This document shows positions 1-7,999 of a stretch of 12,583 nucleotides of DNA, piece by piece. Made by a program: the position numbers and the translations under genes. How positions within the stretch are numbered: the first letter of the stretch is position 1; each line of letters starts with the position of its first letter. The notes under the pieces were generated by a model that worked only from the letters and a program-made list of their open reading frames with translations, did no database searches and was not told the origin of the DNA. Location of the stretch: contig CAMYNZ010000343.1 of NCBI GenBank assembly GCA_947259865.1, positions 1-12,583 on the forward strand, written 5' to 3'. Origin of the DNA: an uncultured Desulfobacterales bacterium (lineage in GTDB: Bacteria; Desulfobacterota; Desulfobacteria; Desulfobacterales; G020354645).

Positions 1-972
1 GGCGGTCGTGTGCGGCAGCAGATCGGCGATCACGTGGCCGTGGGCGGCACCTATGTCAACGACGAGCTTTCCGCCAGCGAGTACGAACTGCAGGCCGTGG
101 ACACCGAGGTGCGCCTGGGCAAAAACACCCGTATCACTGCAGAATATGCCGAAAGCAGCGGCAGGGACTCCCAGGTATTTGTCAGCAGCGATGGCGGGTT
201 AAACTTCAACAAGACGGCCCCCAACGGCACCGAGGACGGCCGGGCCTGGAAGATTGCGGCCGAAGTGGATGTAGGTGAGTGGTTCGGCAGCCCGGATCGC
301 TACCAGATCGGCGGCTATTTCAAGCGGCTGGAGCAAGGCTTTATCTCTAACAGCAACTTTTTGGAAGAAGGCACCGACAAAATCGGTGTGAACCTGTCGC
401 TGCAGGTCACAGACCACGACAAATTCAAGGCCCGCTTTGATCAGATCAAAACCGAGGCCGGCGCATCCAAAGCCGAGACCGAGACCGATATGGCTATATT
501 GCAGTGGAACCATGACCGGGGCTGGTGGAGTTTGACCGCGGAGTATCAGGGCCAGCGTTTCATGGATTACACCAACGGCCGCGATGAGTATACTAATTTT
601 ATTGCCGCCCGTGTCAGGTTCAAGCCGATTCAGGATTTGACCGTTGATATCGAGCACCAACAAACGCTAACCGGAGATGAAAATGATCAAACCACCGCCG
701 GTCTGCAGTATCAGCTGTTTGACAAACTGGCACTGGATGCCAGCGGCACCACCGGCACCCGGGGCCAATCGGTGCAGGGGGGGCTGATTTTGAGCCTGGA
801 TGAGGGCCAGCGGGTATATGTGAACCAGCGGCTGTCCGATGAAGCCGGCGGGCGCACCAGCTCAACGGTGCTGGGGGCCGAAGCGCCGGTGGTTGAAACC
901 GCCAAGATCTATTCCGAGTACCAGTGGGAACACACCACCAGCGACGATCGCAATGTAGCTTTCCAGCATTGA
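1..972 (+). CDS. Outer-membrane beta-barrel protein, middle part, partial and frameshifted
   Basis: The frame is open from base 1 (no start in the window), so the N-terminus lies to the left. It ends at a TGA at 970-972 that looks accidental. The protein consists of alternating short polar/aromatic strands and turns, for example RYQIGGYFKRLEQGF, WWSLTAEYQGQRFMDYT and TAGLQYQLFDKLALDASG, as in transmembrane beta-strands of Gram-negative outer-membrane proteins. There are no cysteines and many Asp, Gly and Thr turns. The same kind of sequence continues in another frame directly after the stop, so this and the next segment are one gene: removing one T from the run at 960-962 joins them as VASSIDSDSEDTTRYSVAGG. 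I do not recognise a specific family. It could be the barrel of a much larger secreted or surface protein. The role is unknown; the barrel fold is inferred from pattern only. Confidence 0.65.
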   Translation, partial: GGRVRQQIGDHVAVGGTYVNDELSASEYELQAVDTEVRLGKNTRITAEYAESSGRDSQVFVSSDGGLNFNKTAPNGTEDGRAWKIAAEVDVGEWFGSPDRYQIGGYFKRLEQGFISNSNFLEEGTDKIGVNLSLQVTDHDKFKARFDQIKTEAGASKAETETDMAILQWNHDRGWWSLTAEYQGQRFMDYTNGRDEYTNFIAARVRFKPIQDLTVDIEHQQTLTGDENDQTTAGLQYQLFDKLALDASGTTGTRGQSVQGGLILSLDEGQRVYVNQRLSDEAGGRTSSTVLGAEAPVVETAKIYSEYQWEHTTSDDRNVAFQH

Positions 973-1714
973 TTCGGACAGTGAAGACACCACGCGTTAC
1001 AGTGTGGCCGGCGGTGTGTCCTATGCCAATGGTTCCGGGTTCAAGGCCACCACCCGGCAGGAAATTCGCCGCGAGACCGGAAACCTGGACCGGTTTCAGT
1101 ATCTGACCACCAACAATATACAGCTCAAACTGGACCCGGATTTTACGGCCCTGGGCAAATTCCGCTACAGCCACACCGAGGATCTGGATCTGGATGAAAC
1201 CGAGGCCTTTTTCAGAGAATACACCGTGGGGCTGGCCTATCGCCCGGTCAAACACGACCGGTTTAATGCCCTGGCCAAATACACCCGTCTGGCCGAGCAG
1301 GGTCCCGATGATCAGGTGGACGGAGCGCCCTTTGAGGCCGATACGAATGTGGCCTCCATCGAATGGTCATTTGACATCAACCGCTGGCTGGAGTGGGTGC
1401 AAAAATCAGCTTACAAGACCAAGACCGAAGAGGTGGGGGCCATGCCGGAAAACACCACCCATACGTTTTTGAATATTAACCGGCTCAATGTCAACGTCTA
1501 CAAAAAGTTTGACCTGGGTGTTGAGTATCGCCTGCTGCATCAAGATGAAGCCGATGATATGCGCCAGGGCTGGTTGACCGAGCTGATGTGGAAACCGGTC
1601 AAGCACTTCAGGATCGGGGTGGGCTGGAACTTTACCGACTTTTCCGATAATGAGTTTTCCGACAACGACTACTCCCAGGAAGGCTGGTTTCTGCGGTTCC
1701 AGGGAACGTTCTAA
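962..1714 (+). CDS. Outer-membrane beta-barrel protein, C-terminal part after frameshift
   Basis: This is the continuation of the preceding segment in the +1 frame. The frame opens at 959 after a TAG at 956-958. The first ATG is at 1004 but has no convincing ribosome binding site, so independent translation is unlikely. Strand-like repeats continue (IQLKLDPDFTALGKFRYSHT, FREYTVGLAYRPVKHDRFNA, FRIGVGWNFTDFSDNEFSDN). The protein ends GWFLRFQGTF, with a C-terminal Phe and alternating aromatic residues. That is the usual signal by which BamA recognises outer-membrane barrel proteins, so this is a true C-terminus. With one T removed near 961 the visible gene is about 570 residues and still lacks its N-terminus. 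The downstream FecR-protein promoter overlaps its stop codon. Confidence 0.7.
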   Translation, partial: SSIDSDSEDTTRYSVAGGVSYANGSGFKATTRQEIRRETGNLDRFQYLTTNNIQLKLDPDFTALGKFRYSHTEDLDLDETEAFFREYTVGLAYRPVKHDRFNALAKYTRLAEQGPDDQVDGAPFEADTNVASIEWSFDINRWLEWVQKSAYKTKTEEVGAMPENTTHTFLNINRLNVNVYKKFDLGVEYRLLHQDEADDMRQGWLTELMWKPVKHFRIGVGWNFTDFSDNEFSDNDYSQEGWFLRFQGTF

Positions 1715-1740
1715 ACATCTGTTGGATTACATGCTATAAT
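1712..1740 (+). promoter_or_regulatory. Sigma-70-type promoter with extended -10 for the FecR-protein gene
   Basis: A perfect TATAAT at 1735-1740 is preceded by TG at 1732-1733 (extended -10). With a 17-base spacer there is a TAAACA at 1712-1717 (4 of 6 matches to TTGACA). The -35 overlaps the stop codon of the barrel gene. Transcription would begin near 1747 and give a leader of about 50 bases. The flanking sequence is very A+T-rich. It could drive the FecR gene and the kinases behind it. Sequence match only. Confidence 0.55.
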
Positions 1741-1796
1741 TATTACAAAAATTTATAATTTATCACAGGTTAATTAACGCTAAGAAACAAAATCCG

Positions 1797-3104
1797 ATGA
1801 TTTTCAGCCGCTTGAAAAAAATAATAAAGACTGCGCTGGAAGGTATTCTGGCGATACTTCTGGTTCTGCTGTTTTACTCGGTATTTCTCTATTTTTTAAA
1901 TACCCTTTTTCCGTCGGGTACCAGCCTCAAAGCGCTCATAGCAGACCAGGGATCCACTGATTCAAGCCAGTTATCCAAAGATAAAAACCGTGGTGTTATC
2001 CATAGCGATGATGCGCATGAATCGGATACGGCTCCGGAAGTCGCCGCGCTGCTCAGCATGACGCGCAACGATGTAAAAAGCAAAGGTGCCGGACAAATTG
2101 CGTGGCGATCAGCCCAACAAGGAACGTCACTGTATGACCGCGACGCCGTTCAGACTCTTCGTCGATCAGCGGCCTCCATTCGGTTTGCAGAAAATACCAC
2201 TCTGGATATGGGGTCTAACTCCCTGGTGATTATTAAACGGCTCACCCATGATCCGGTGTATCGTGAAAAACGTTCGTTCATGGTTCTGGTAGAAGGAGAT
2301 ATGCGCGGTAAAATGGATGCCTCGGATCAGGAATCTGTTTATCTGGAAATAGCCACACCCGGTGCCAAATTTCGGACAGAGAGCGCCGGGTCGGGAGCTG
2401 AACAGGTCGATTTCAAAATTTCGGTCAATCCGGATAACTCGACCACCATATCGGTTTATGAGGGAAGTGCAGAGGTCACCGCCGAAGGTGAAACCGTGAC
2501 GGTTGAAGCCAACCAGTCCACGGTCGTTAGCTTAAACCAGGCACCCATTGACCCCAGAGATTTGCCCCATGCGGTGAAATTGAAAAACCCATCCGGTAAC
2601 AACACTTTTCGCTACCGGGATCTACCGCCTAAAATTCAATTTGCCTGGAAGGCCCAGCGGGATGCTTCGCGATATCATTTTCTCGTGGCACGGGACAACG
2701 GGTTTCGCGATATTGTTACCGATGAGGTTTTTTCAAAGACAAAGTTTGCCCACGGCAACCTGAAGAAGGGGACCTACTACTGGAAAGTCAGTGCCATTGA
2801 GGAAACCATAGAAGGATTTTTTAGTGAAACCCGACAGCTCAGGGTTGTTCGGGATCAGAAGCCGCCGCCGCTGAAAGTCAAGTTTCCACCGCAAACGATT
2901 TACCGGGGAAGATACACCCTGCGCGGCAAAACCGATCCCGGCGTCAAAGTTTTTGTTGGCGGCCAGCGGGTCAAAACCACGAAAAATGGCAGCTTCCGCT
3001 ATGATTTAAAGCTGCGACCCGGTTTAAATGTTATTGTGGTAGAAGCGTTCGATGCAGTCAACAATGTCACGTATCGAACGCAACGCATCAATCGAAAAAT
3101 ATAA
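1797..3104 (+). CDS. Membrane-anchored FecR-domain protein with fibronectin-like and Ig-like modules
   Basis: This 435-residue protein has a short basic N-terminus (RLKK) and one hydrophobic segment at about 15-37. It lacks an evident cleavage site, so it is likely anchored in the inner membrane with the bulk in the periplasm. Residues about 100-247 resemble the FecR domain: a 'rsAqqGtsLydrDavqT' start, then SIRFAENTTLDMG, an ATPGAKFRTES strand and VYEGSAEVTAEGETVTVEANQ. Residues about 255-352 look like a fibronectin-type-III fold (IQFAWKAQRDASRYHFLVAR, GTYYWKVSAI). Residues about 360-431 look like a small Ig-like module (YTLRGKTDPGVKVFVGGQRV). There is no adjacent ECF sigma factor and no N-terminal anti-sigma region, so an iron-regulatory FecR role is unlikely; envelope binding or scaffolding is the better guess. 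No clear Shine-Dalgarno precedes the ATG. The kinase starts 16 bases after the stop, so they are probably co-transcribed. Confidence 0.8.
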   Translation: MIFSRLKKIIKTALEGILAILLVLLFYSVFLYFLNTLFPSGTSLKALIADQGSTDSSQLSKDKNRGVIHSDDAHESDTAPEVAALLSMTRNDVKSKGAGQIAWRSAQQGTSLYDRDAVQTLRRSAASIRFAENTTLDMGSNSLVIIKRLTHDPVYREKRSFMVLVEGDMRGKMDASDQESVYLEIATPGAKFRTESAGSGAEQVDFKISVNPDNSTTISVYEGSAEVTAEGETVTVEANQSTVVSLNQAPIDPRDLPHAVKLKNPSGNNTFRYRDLPPKIQFAWKAQRDASRYHFLVARDNGFRDIVTDEVFSKTKFAHGNLKKGTYYWKVSAIEETIEGFFSETRQLRVVRDQKPPPLKVKFPPQTIYRGRYTLRGKTDPGVKVFVGGQRVKTTKNGSFRYDLKLRPGLNVIVVEAFDAVNNVTYRTQRINRKI

Positions 3105-3120
3105 GGTATAGGAAAAAGAC

Positions 3121-5010
3121 ATGCTGAATCGCCTACGTTTTCCCATACGGTTCAAATTCCTGATTGCGTTGCTGCTGGTCATCACGGCCGTGGTGGGCAC
3201 CATTACCTTTACCATGGCCAAACTGTTTCATGATGACAAATCTGCCTACATTCATGATCTTACTTCGGAGATGGCCATGCATACAGCGGCAGAGACCCGG
3301 GCTTTATTGGTGGGATATCGGCAACGTCTCCAGGTGTTCACTCGACTTCTGTTTAATAGACAACTGCAGTCGGAGCAAAAGTCACAGCTACTCAAGCAGC
3401 TATTCGAAGATTTCCAGGAATTCGTGGCAATTACGGTCTATCAAAGAGAAGTTGAACAAACAACCGTTTACGATGCCAAGACGCTCGAGGCGGCCGGTCT
3501 GACCAAAGACCGCTTGATGGCATATCGCTCCAAACACCCGTTGCCATTTGATTCTATTGAAAAAGGTGTCGCGTTTGTGGCCAATTCTACCATAGCGAGT
3601 AAACTCCCGACATTTACCCTGGCCGTTTCAAACCAGATCCAAAACAGCGACACTAAAACTGTGGTCGTGGCGGCCGTTATCCGCTTACAGGGTCTTCATC
3701 GTCTGGCGACGCGTTCTAAGGTTTTTACCACCTTTATTGTAAATCACGGAGGCAAAACCCTGGCACACACCGATTTGCAAAGAGTGATCCGTCATAAACC
3801 GGTGGACTGGATAACAAAAATGAAACATCTGGGCGGAAAACAAAGCCATGGCGCGACTCTTGAATTTAATTCGAACGGCAAGGAGATGGTCGGCGGAGTG
3901 GCGCGCATCGATATCAGCGATTTGTTCGCCGGTGTTCAAATTCCCAAGGCCGCAGCCTATATCACCGCGCGTGAACTGTTAAATAACTTGATGATTGTAT
4001 CACTGGCGCTATTGATTATCTCGGCCATATTAAGCCTGTTTGGGTCCCGGCTTATAACCCGTCCCCTGGAACGTTTGGCCAAAGCTACAAAAGCCGTGGC
4101 CAAAGGACAATTTGATATTCAGGTCGCCCTGTCCGCCAAGGATGAAATCGGGAAATTGGCGCAGTCTTTTAACAAGATGACTTCCGAACTGGATTCCCGT
4201 GAAAGGGCGCTCAAGGATACCCAGGCAGCACTGATCCAGTCCGAGAAACTGGCGGCCTTCGGTCAACTGGGGGCCGGGATAGCCCACGAGGTAAAGAATC
4301 CGCTGGCCGGGATCCTGGGGCTGACCCAGCTATCCTTGCGCAAAGCTGAAAAAGATACCCCGGTTCATGAAAACCTTACCATTATAGAAAAAGAGGCCAC
4401 TCGCTGTGCAACGATTATTCAAAACCTTTTGAAGTTTGCCCGGCAAGAGAAAGTGGCCTTTGAATCGGTCGACCTCAATCAGGTAGCCAATGATGCTATG
4501 GCGATTGTTGAGCACCAGCTTGAAATGAACAAGGTAAAGATCCAGAGAGAATTCGCCCCGGATCTTCCGGTGATACCGGGCAATTCAAACCAGATACAGC
4601 AGGTGCTGATAAATCTTATGATCAATGCCCAGCAGGCCATGGAGGGTAATCCCGGAGAGGTCACGGTGACCACCGCCAGCTCAAATTCCAGCCATGTGCA
4701 AGTGCAGGTCAGAGACAACGGTCCCGGTATACCGGAAGATTTACAGGCCAAAATATTTGAACCTTTTTTTACAACCAAAGAGGTCGGCAAAGGCACGGGG
4801 CTGGGTTTGTCGGTCAGCTATGGAATTATCACAGAACATAAGGGTGACATCCAGGTGGAAAGCTCGTCTGAAACGGGGACAATATTTAAAATTACCCTTC
4901 CGGCGGCAGGCTTGAGAACAGCATGTCCCAGCTGCGAGCAAACATATCCGATACGGGAAGGTCAGCTTGGTCTAAAAAATAAGTGTAAAAAATGGTGGGA
5001 CCATTTTTAA
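3121..5010 (+). CDS. Membrane sensor histidine kinase (dCache-like, HAMP, HisKA, HATPase) with zinc-ribbon-like tail
   Basis: This 629-residue inner-membrane kinase senses a periplasmic signal and would phosphorylate one or more of the receiver domains encoded downstream. TM1 lies at about 13-34. A periplasmic region of about 250 residues is dCache-like (FIVNHGGKTLAHTDL near 205-219). TM2 lies at about 288-309, followed by HAMP at about 310-362 (TRPLERLAKATKAVAKGQFD). HisKA holds the phospho-acceptor H389 in GIAHEVKNPLAG. The ATPase domain has its N box at 497-503 (NLMINAQ), G1 DNGPGI at 532-537, FEPFFTT and G2 GKGTGLGL at 556-563, all intact. The tail has C602-P-S-C605 and C622, resembling an MJ0042-type zinc ribbon, but ends CKKWWDHF where the +1 frame gives CKKCGTIF. 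One extra G at 4994-4995 therefore seems to have replaced the last ribbon residues; the restored stop would be 5027-5029. AGGA at 3110-3113 is a well-placed ribosome site. Confidence 0.93.
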   Translation: MLNRLRFPIRFKFLIALLLVITAVVGTITFTMAKLFHDDKSAYIHDLTSEMAMHTAAETRALLVGYRQRLQVFTRLLFNRQLQSEQKSQLLKQLFEDFQEFVAITVYQREVEQTTVYDAKTLEAAGLTKDRLMAYRSKHPLPFDSIEKGVAFVANSTIASKLPTFTLAVSNQIQNSDTKTVVVAAVIRLQGLHRLATRSKVFTTFIVNHGGKTLAHTDLQRVIRHKPVDWITKMKHLGGKQSHGATLEFNSNGKEMVGGVARIDISDLFAGVQIPKAAAYITARELLNNLMIVSLALLIISAILSLFGSRLITRPLERLAKATKAVAKGQFDIQVALSAKDEIGKLAQSFNKMTSELDSRERALKDTQAALIQSEKLAAFGQLGAGIAHEVKNPLAGILGLTQLSLRKAEKDTPVHENLTIIEKEATRCATIIQNLLKFARQEKVAFESVDLNQVANDAMAIVEHQLEMNKVKIQREFAPDLPVIPGNSNQIQQVLINLMINAQQAMEGNPGEVTVTTASSNSSHVQVQVRDNGPGIPEDLQAKIFEPFFTTKEVGKGTGLGLSVSYGIITEHKGDIQVESSSETGTIFKITLPAAGLRTACPSCEQTYPIREGQLGLKNKCKKWWDHF

Positions 5011-5063
5011 AATAAAGCAACAAGCGTGACTTCAATTTAGGCGAAAGGCAGGTTTAGGTTATT

Positions 5064-6395
5064 ATGACGCTTCAAAACCAATTAAATATTCTGGTAGTGG
5101 ATGATGAGGACAGCATTCGAGCCGTACTGACCAACGTGCTCCAAGACGATGGATTTGCTGTGACAGAGGCAGCCAGCGGTGAGGCGGCCCTGGACCTCTT
5201 TAAACAGAGAGTTTTCGATCTGGTTATCAGTGATATCGTCATGCCGGGGATAAACGGTATTGAGTTGCTTGAAAGGATAAAGGATCTTAATCCAGCCACC
5301 CAGGTAATTATCATTACCAGTCATGCCTCTCTTGACACAGCCGTTCAAGCGCTCAGATGCGGTGCCTATGACTATCTTTTTAAACCGTTTGAAGACATAA
5401 ATTTAATCTCGGCGGTAACCAAACGTGCCATCGAAAAAATCCGTCTGACTTCTGAAAATCGCCGGCTGCTGGCCAAATTGAAAGATAAAAATATGGAACT
5501 CGAGCGACGGGTAGTCGAACGAACGGCCGAGTTGCAGAAAACCAATTTACAGCTGACCAAGGAAATAAAGGAACGCATACGCGCGCAAGATGCAGCCGAA
5601 TCCGCTAACAAGGCCAAAAGCGAATTTATGGCCAACATGAGTCACGAACTCCGAACGCCTTTGAATCATATTATCGGCTTTACCGAGATTCTTTTGGGTA
5701 AACATTTCGGAGACCTAAACGATGTGCAGAACGAATATCTCAATGATGTTCTGCAAAACAGCAAGCATCTGCTGGCTTTGATCAGTGATATCCTGGATCT
5801 TGCGAAAATAGAGGCCGGTCGCATGCAGCTGGCATCTTCAGATATCAACCTGAAAGTGCTTTTGGAAAAGAGCCTTAAAGTTATTGAAGCCAGTGCCCGG
5901 GAGCGCAGGATCCAGCTGATAATTGGTGTAGATGGCATTTCCACAAGCATAAAGGCGGATGAACTGAAATTAAAGCAAATCATTTTTAATCTACTTTCCA
6001 ATGCTGTCAAATTCACGCCCGATGGCGGTAAGGTCCGTTTGAGTGCCCAAATGCTGAGCGGTTGTGTCATCCGCCCGGGACGCCGCTGGAAAGATCCGCA
6101 ATCCTTGAGAATTGTTGAAGAGCCCCTAGCCAAAAATCCGGACAAGGCAAACGATCTGAGGAAATGTGTCCAGATTTCAGTCTCTGACACCGGCATCGGC
6201 ATTAACCCCCAGGACCAGGCACGCATTTTCGATCGTTTTGAACAGATCAAGGAATCGATGAACGGCAGTCGCCAGGGGGCCGGTTTGGGTCTGACCCTGA
6301 CAAAAACGCTGGTTGAAATGCACGGTGGCAAGATTTGGGTCGATAGTGAAGGCCAGGGCAAAGGTAGCAGGTTTAATTTTATCATACCGGTTTAA
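5064..6395 (+). CDS. Hybrid response regulator-histidine kinase (REC-HisKA-HATPase)
   Basis: A soluble 443-residue protein with no membrane segment. The N-terminal receiver (about 8-125) has the acid pair D13/D14, phospho-acceptor D57 (VISDIVMPG), T85 and K107 (YLFKPF). A helical, probably coiled-coil linker follows (about 120-185, [20 protein letters not shown]). HisKA carries H194 in MSHELRTPL. The ATPase domain has N313 in [11 protein letters not shown]1 DTGIGI at 375-380, FDRFEQI and G2 GAGLGL at 405-410. All residues needed for kinase and receiver chemistry are present. About 38 residues (331-368, Arg/Lys/Pro-rich) are inserted between the N-box hairpin and G1. Such REC-first kinases can receive phosphate from an upstream kinase, here plausibly the membrane kinase, and pass it on; that wiring is inferred. 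AGG at 5056-5058 lies 5 bases before the ATG. The gene ends 33 bases before the next one. Confidence 0.93.
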   Translation: MTLQNQLNILVVDDEDSIRAVLTNVLQDDGFAVTEAASGEAALDLFKQRVFDLVISDIVMPGINGIELLERIKDLNPATQVIIITSHASLDTAVQALRCGAYDYLFKPFEDINLISAVTKRAIEKIRLTSENRRLLAKLKDKNMELERRVVERTAELQKTNLQLTKEIKERIRAQDAAESANKAKSEFMANMSHELRTPLNHIIGFTEILLGKHFGDLNDVQNEYLNDVLQNSKHLLALISDILDLAKIEAGRMQLASSDINLKVLLEKSLKVIEASARERRIQLIIGVDGISTSIKADELKLKQIIFNLLSNAVKFTPDGGKVRLSAQMLSGCVIRPGRRWKDPQSLRIVEEPLAKNPDKANDLRKCVQISVSDTGIGINPQDQARIFDRFEQIKESMNGSRQGAGLGLTLTKTLVEMHGGKIWVDSEGQGKGSRFNFIIPV

Positions 6396-6428
6396 AAATA
6401 AATTAGCGCTGGAAAGGGACAAATCAAT

Positions 6429-7430
6429 ATGCCCAAAGGTACTTTGCTCGTAATTGAAGACAACAAAAAAAACATGAAGCTGGTAAAAGATCTTCTTCAG
6501 ATCGGCCGCTATCAGGTATTTGAAGCACCGGATGCCGAATCGGGCATAAAATTGGCTCGGGAGCACCAGCCGGATGTCATATTAATGGATCTTAAACTTC
6601 CGGGAATGGACGGATTGAGTGCTACCAGGATTATCCGGGCTGATAATAAATTAAAGGATACGGCGATCGCTGCTTTGACCGCGCATGTGATGCAGGGCAT
6701 GGAGGAAAAAGCCAGGCGGGCAGGCTGTGATGAGTTTATAGCCAAACCGATCGACACCCGCAGTTTTCTGGATACTGTCGCCAAGCTTTTGCAAAAGTCC
6801 CGGAAACCCGCGGAGTTTATACAGCAGAAGGAAGTAATTCAGGTCAAGGGGATGCGGGCGAAAAGGATGGTAAACGATATGCGTATACTGGTTGTGGATG
6901 ATGAGGACAGCGTTCGAAAAGTTATGTCCCAGGTGCTGCAAGATGAGGGGTTTGCGGTAACTGAAGCTGCCAACGGCAAACAGGCGCTGGAATGCATGCA
7001 AAAAGATCTCTATTCTCTGGTTATCACCGATATTGTCATGCCGGAAATGACCGGTCTCGAACTGCTCGAAAAAATAAAAGATCAAAGCCCCGAGACCCAG
7101 GTCATTATTATTACCAGTCATGCGTCACTGGAAACTGCGATATCGGCCATGCGGCATGGTGCCTACGATTATCTATTCAAACCCTTTAAGGACCTGGATT
7201 TGATTTCAGCTGCGGCCAATCGTGCCATCGAAAAAGTTCGCCTTATCGCCGAAAATCAAAATTTGTTGCGGCAATTGAAGAAAAAGAACCGGGAGCTGAA
7301 GCACGTCAATGAAACCTTGAAAAATTTGGCCAGCCGGGACGGTTTAACCGGTCTATATAATCATCGCTACTTTCCTTTGAATTATACCGATCCAGCCGAA
7401 ATAAGGATACGTTTTCCCTGCTCTTTTTAG
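6429..7430 (+). CDS. PleD-like diguanylate cyclase, N-terminal part: two receivers and start of GGDEF, frameshifted
   Basis: The architecture REC-REC-GGDEF matches PleD, the response regulator that makes cyclic-di-GMP from two GTP. Receiver 1 (about 5-122) is DivK/CheY-like, with D54 in ILMDLKLPGMDG and K106. Receiver 2 (about 152-270) has D157/D158, D201 in VITDIVMPEM, T229 and K251, and is about 65% identical to the receiver of the preceding hybrid kinase. A helical linker leads to the GGDEF start LASRDGLTGLYNHRYF at about 300-315. After RYF the frame drifts into unrelated residues and stops at 7428-7430, while the GGDEF domain continues in frame 2 (next entry). Joined, the protein would be about 470 residues, usual for PleD. 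Ribosome site GGAAAGGG lies at 6411-6418. A non-functional cyclase is possible if the lesion is real; both receivers would still be made. Confidence 0.85.
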   Translation: MPKGTLLVIEDNKKNMKLVKDLLQIGRYQVFEAPDAESGIKLAREHQPDVILMDLKLPGMDGLSATRIIRADNKLKDTAIAALTAHVMQGMEEKARRAGCDEFIAKPIDTRSFLDTVAKLLQKSRKPAEFIQQKEVIQVKGMRAKRMVNDMRILVVDDEDSVRKVMSQVLQDEGFAVTEAANGKQALECMQKDLYSLVITDIVMPEMTGLELLEKIKDQSPETQVIIITSHASLETAISAMRHGAYDYLFKPFKDLDLISAAANRAIEKVRLIAENQNLLRQLKKKNRELKHVNETLKNLASRDGLTGLYNHRYFPLNYTDPAEIRIRFPCSF

Positions 7431-7834
7431 ATCTGGATTTTTTTAAACAATACAATGATAAAAACGGGCACTTGGAAGGCGACAAACTGCTTCAGTCTTT
7501 TTCAGGAATTCTGAAAAAATCTATCCGTAGATCCAATATCGTGGCCCGTTACGGGGGCGAGGAGTTTGTGCTCCTGCTACCCGAAACATCAAAAGCCAAC
7601 GCTCGCATTGTCGGCGAGAAAATCCGCCGCCAGGTTGAATCATACCCCTTCAAGGGGCGCGAAACGCAACCCTTGGGGAAAGTTACAATCAGTATTGGAA
7701 TATCATCATACCCGGATGATGGTAACGATCGTGCTTCGCTGATCCAGTGTGCCGACGGCGCAATGTACCGGGCCAAGAACAGCGGGCGCAACAAAGTGTG
7801 TTTGTGGTCGGCGGATCAGGTTCCAAATGTTTAG
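7376..7834 (+). CDS. PleD-like diguanylate cyclase, C-terminal GGDEF catalytic part after frameshift
   Basis: Frame 2 continues the GGDEF domain: FELYRSSRNKDTF, then SLLFLDLDFFKQYND with the metal-binding Asp, then NGHLEGD and the active-site loop ARYGGEEFVLLLP (GGEEF at 7553-7567), then TISIGISSYPDDG and a YRAKNSGRNKV end. The catalytic loop is complete. The inhibitory I-site position, 5 residues before GGEEF, reads RRSN rather than RxxD, so product inhibition may be weakened. The longest stretch with a possible start begins at a TTG at 7472, but that lies inside the domain and no ribosome site is seen, so this is the broken-off 3' part of the preceding gene rather than a gene of its own. 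Confidence 0.85.
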   Translation, partial: FELYRSSRNKDTFSLLFLDLDFFKQYNDKNGHLEGDKLLQSFSGILKKSIRRSNIVARYGGEEFVLLLPETSKANARIVGEKIRRQVESYPFKGRETQPLGKVTISIGISSYPDDGNDRASLIQCADGAMYRAKNSGRNKVCLWSADQVPNV

Positions 7835-7999
7835 ATGGATTGTGGAATCTCAAAAGGCCCTAAAAATATTATCCGGGATGCAAATGCAGGAGGTAAAAAA
7901 ACCTAACCAATGCCCCGACCCCTGAATCAATTTCGAAACTACACCTCTCATCGCAATATGGGAACTATTTGCGGCGAAGATAAACGGAGATAGTAGCAA
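7835..7999 (+). other. Intergenic gap between cyclase and REC-PATAN-GAF gene
   Basis: This 165-base gap has no convincing gene, terminator or promoter. It holds a Shine-Dalgarno-like AGGAGG at 7888-7893 without a properly placed start, a small 4-bp hairpin AGGT/ACCT around an A loop at 7891-7904, and a 27-codon reading frame at 7910-7993 with no family resemblance. GGAG at 7986-7989 serves the next gene. The wider gap suggests the next gene may have its own promoter. Confidence 0.5.

Noticed and set aside
199..1255. Overlapping minus-strand open frames of 154 and 211 codons opposite the barrel gene
   Set aside because: The plus strand has coherent barrel sequence across both; the minus-strand products are of odd composition with no ribosome site noted.
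1797..3104. FecR-type iron-siderophore regulator
   Set aside because: There is no ECF sigma factor or TonB receptor beside it, and the N-terminus lacks the anti-sigma region; only the FecR fold is shared.
5666..6385. A 239-codon open frame on the minus strand
   Set aside because: It lies wholly opposite the well-conserved hybrid kinase, and its translation shows no family pattern; it is a shadow of the kinase coding sequence.
6429..6881. First receiver of the PleD-like protein as a separate DivK-type gene
   Set aside because: The frame runs on without stop into the second receiver and GGDEF, matching PleD order. A secondary start near 6852 (MRAKRMVND) cannot be excluded but lacks a clear ribosome site.
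7888..7893. Strong Shine-Dalgarno-like AGGAGG in the gap before the REC-PATAN-GAF gene, with a 27-codon frame from 7910
   Set aside because: The spacing to ATG at 7910 is 16 bases, too long, and the short peptide resembles nothing; probably chance.
7959..7973. Sigma-54-like TGG...TTTGC before the REC-PATAN-GAF gene
   Set aside because: Only 9 bases separate GG and GC instead of the required 10, and the CAC after GG is absent.
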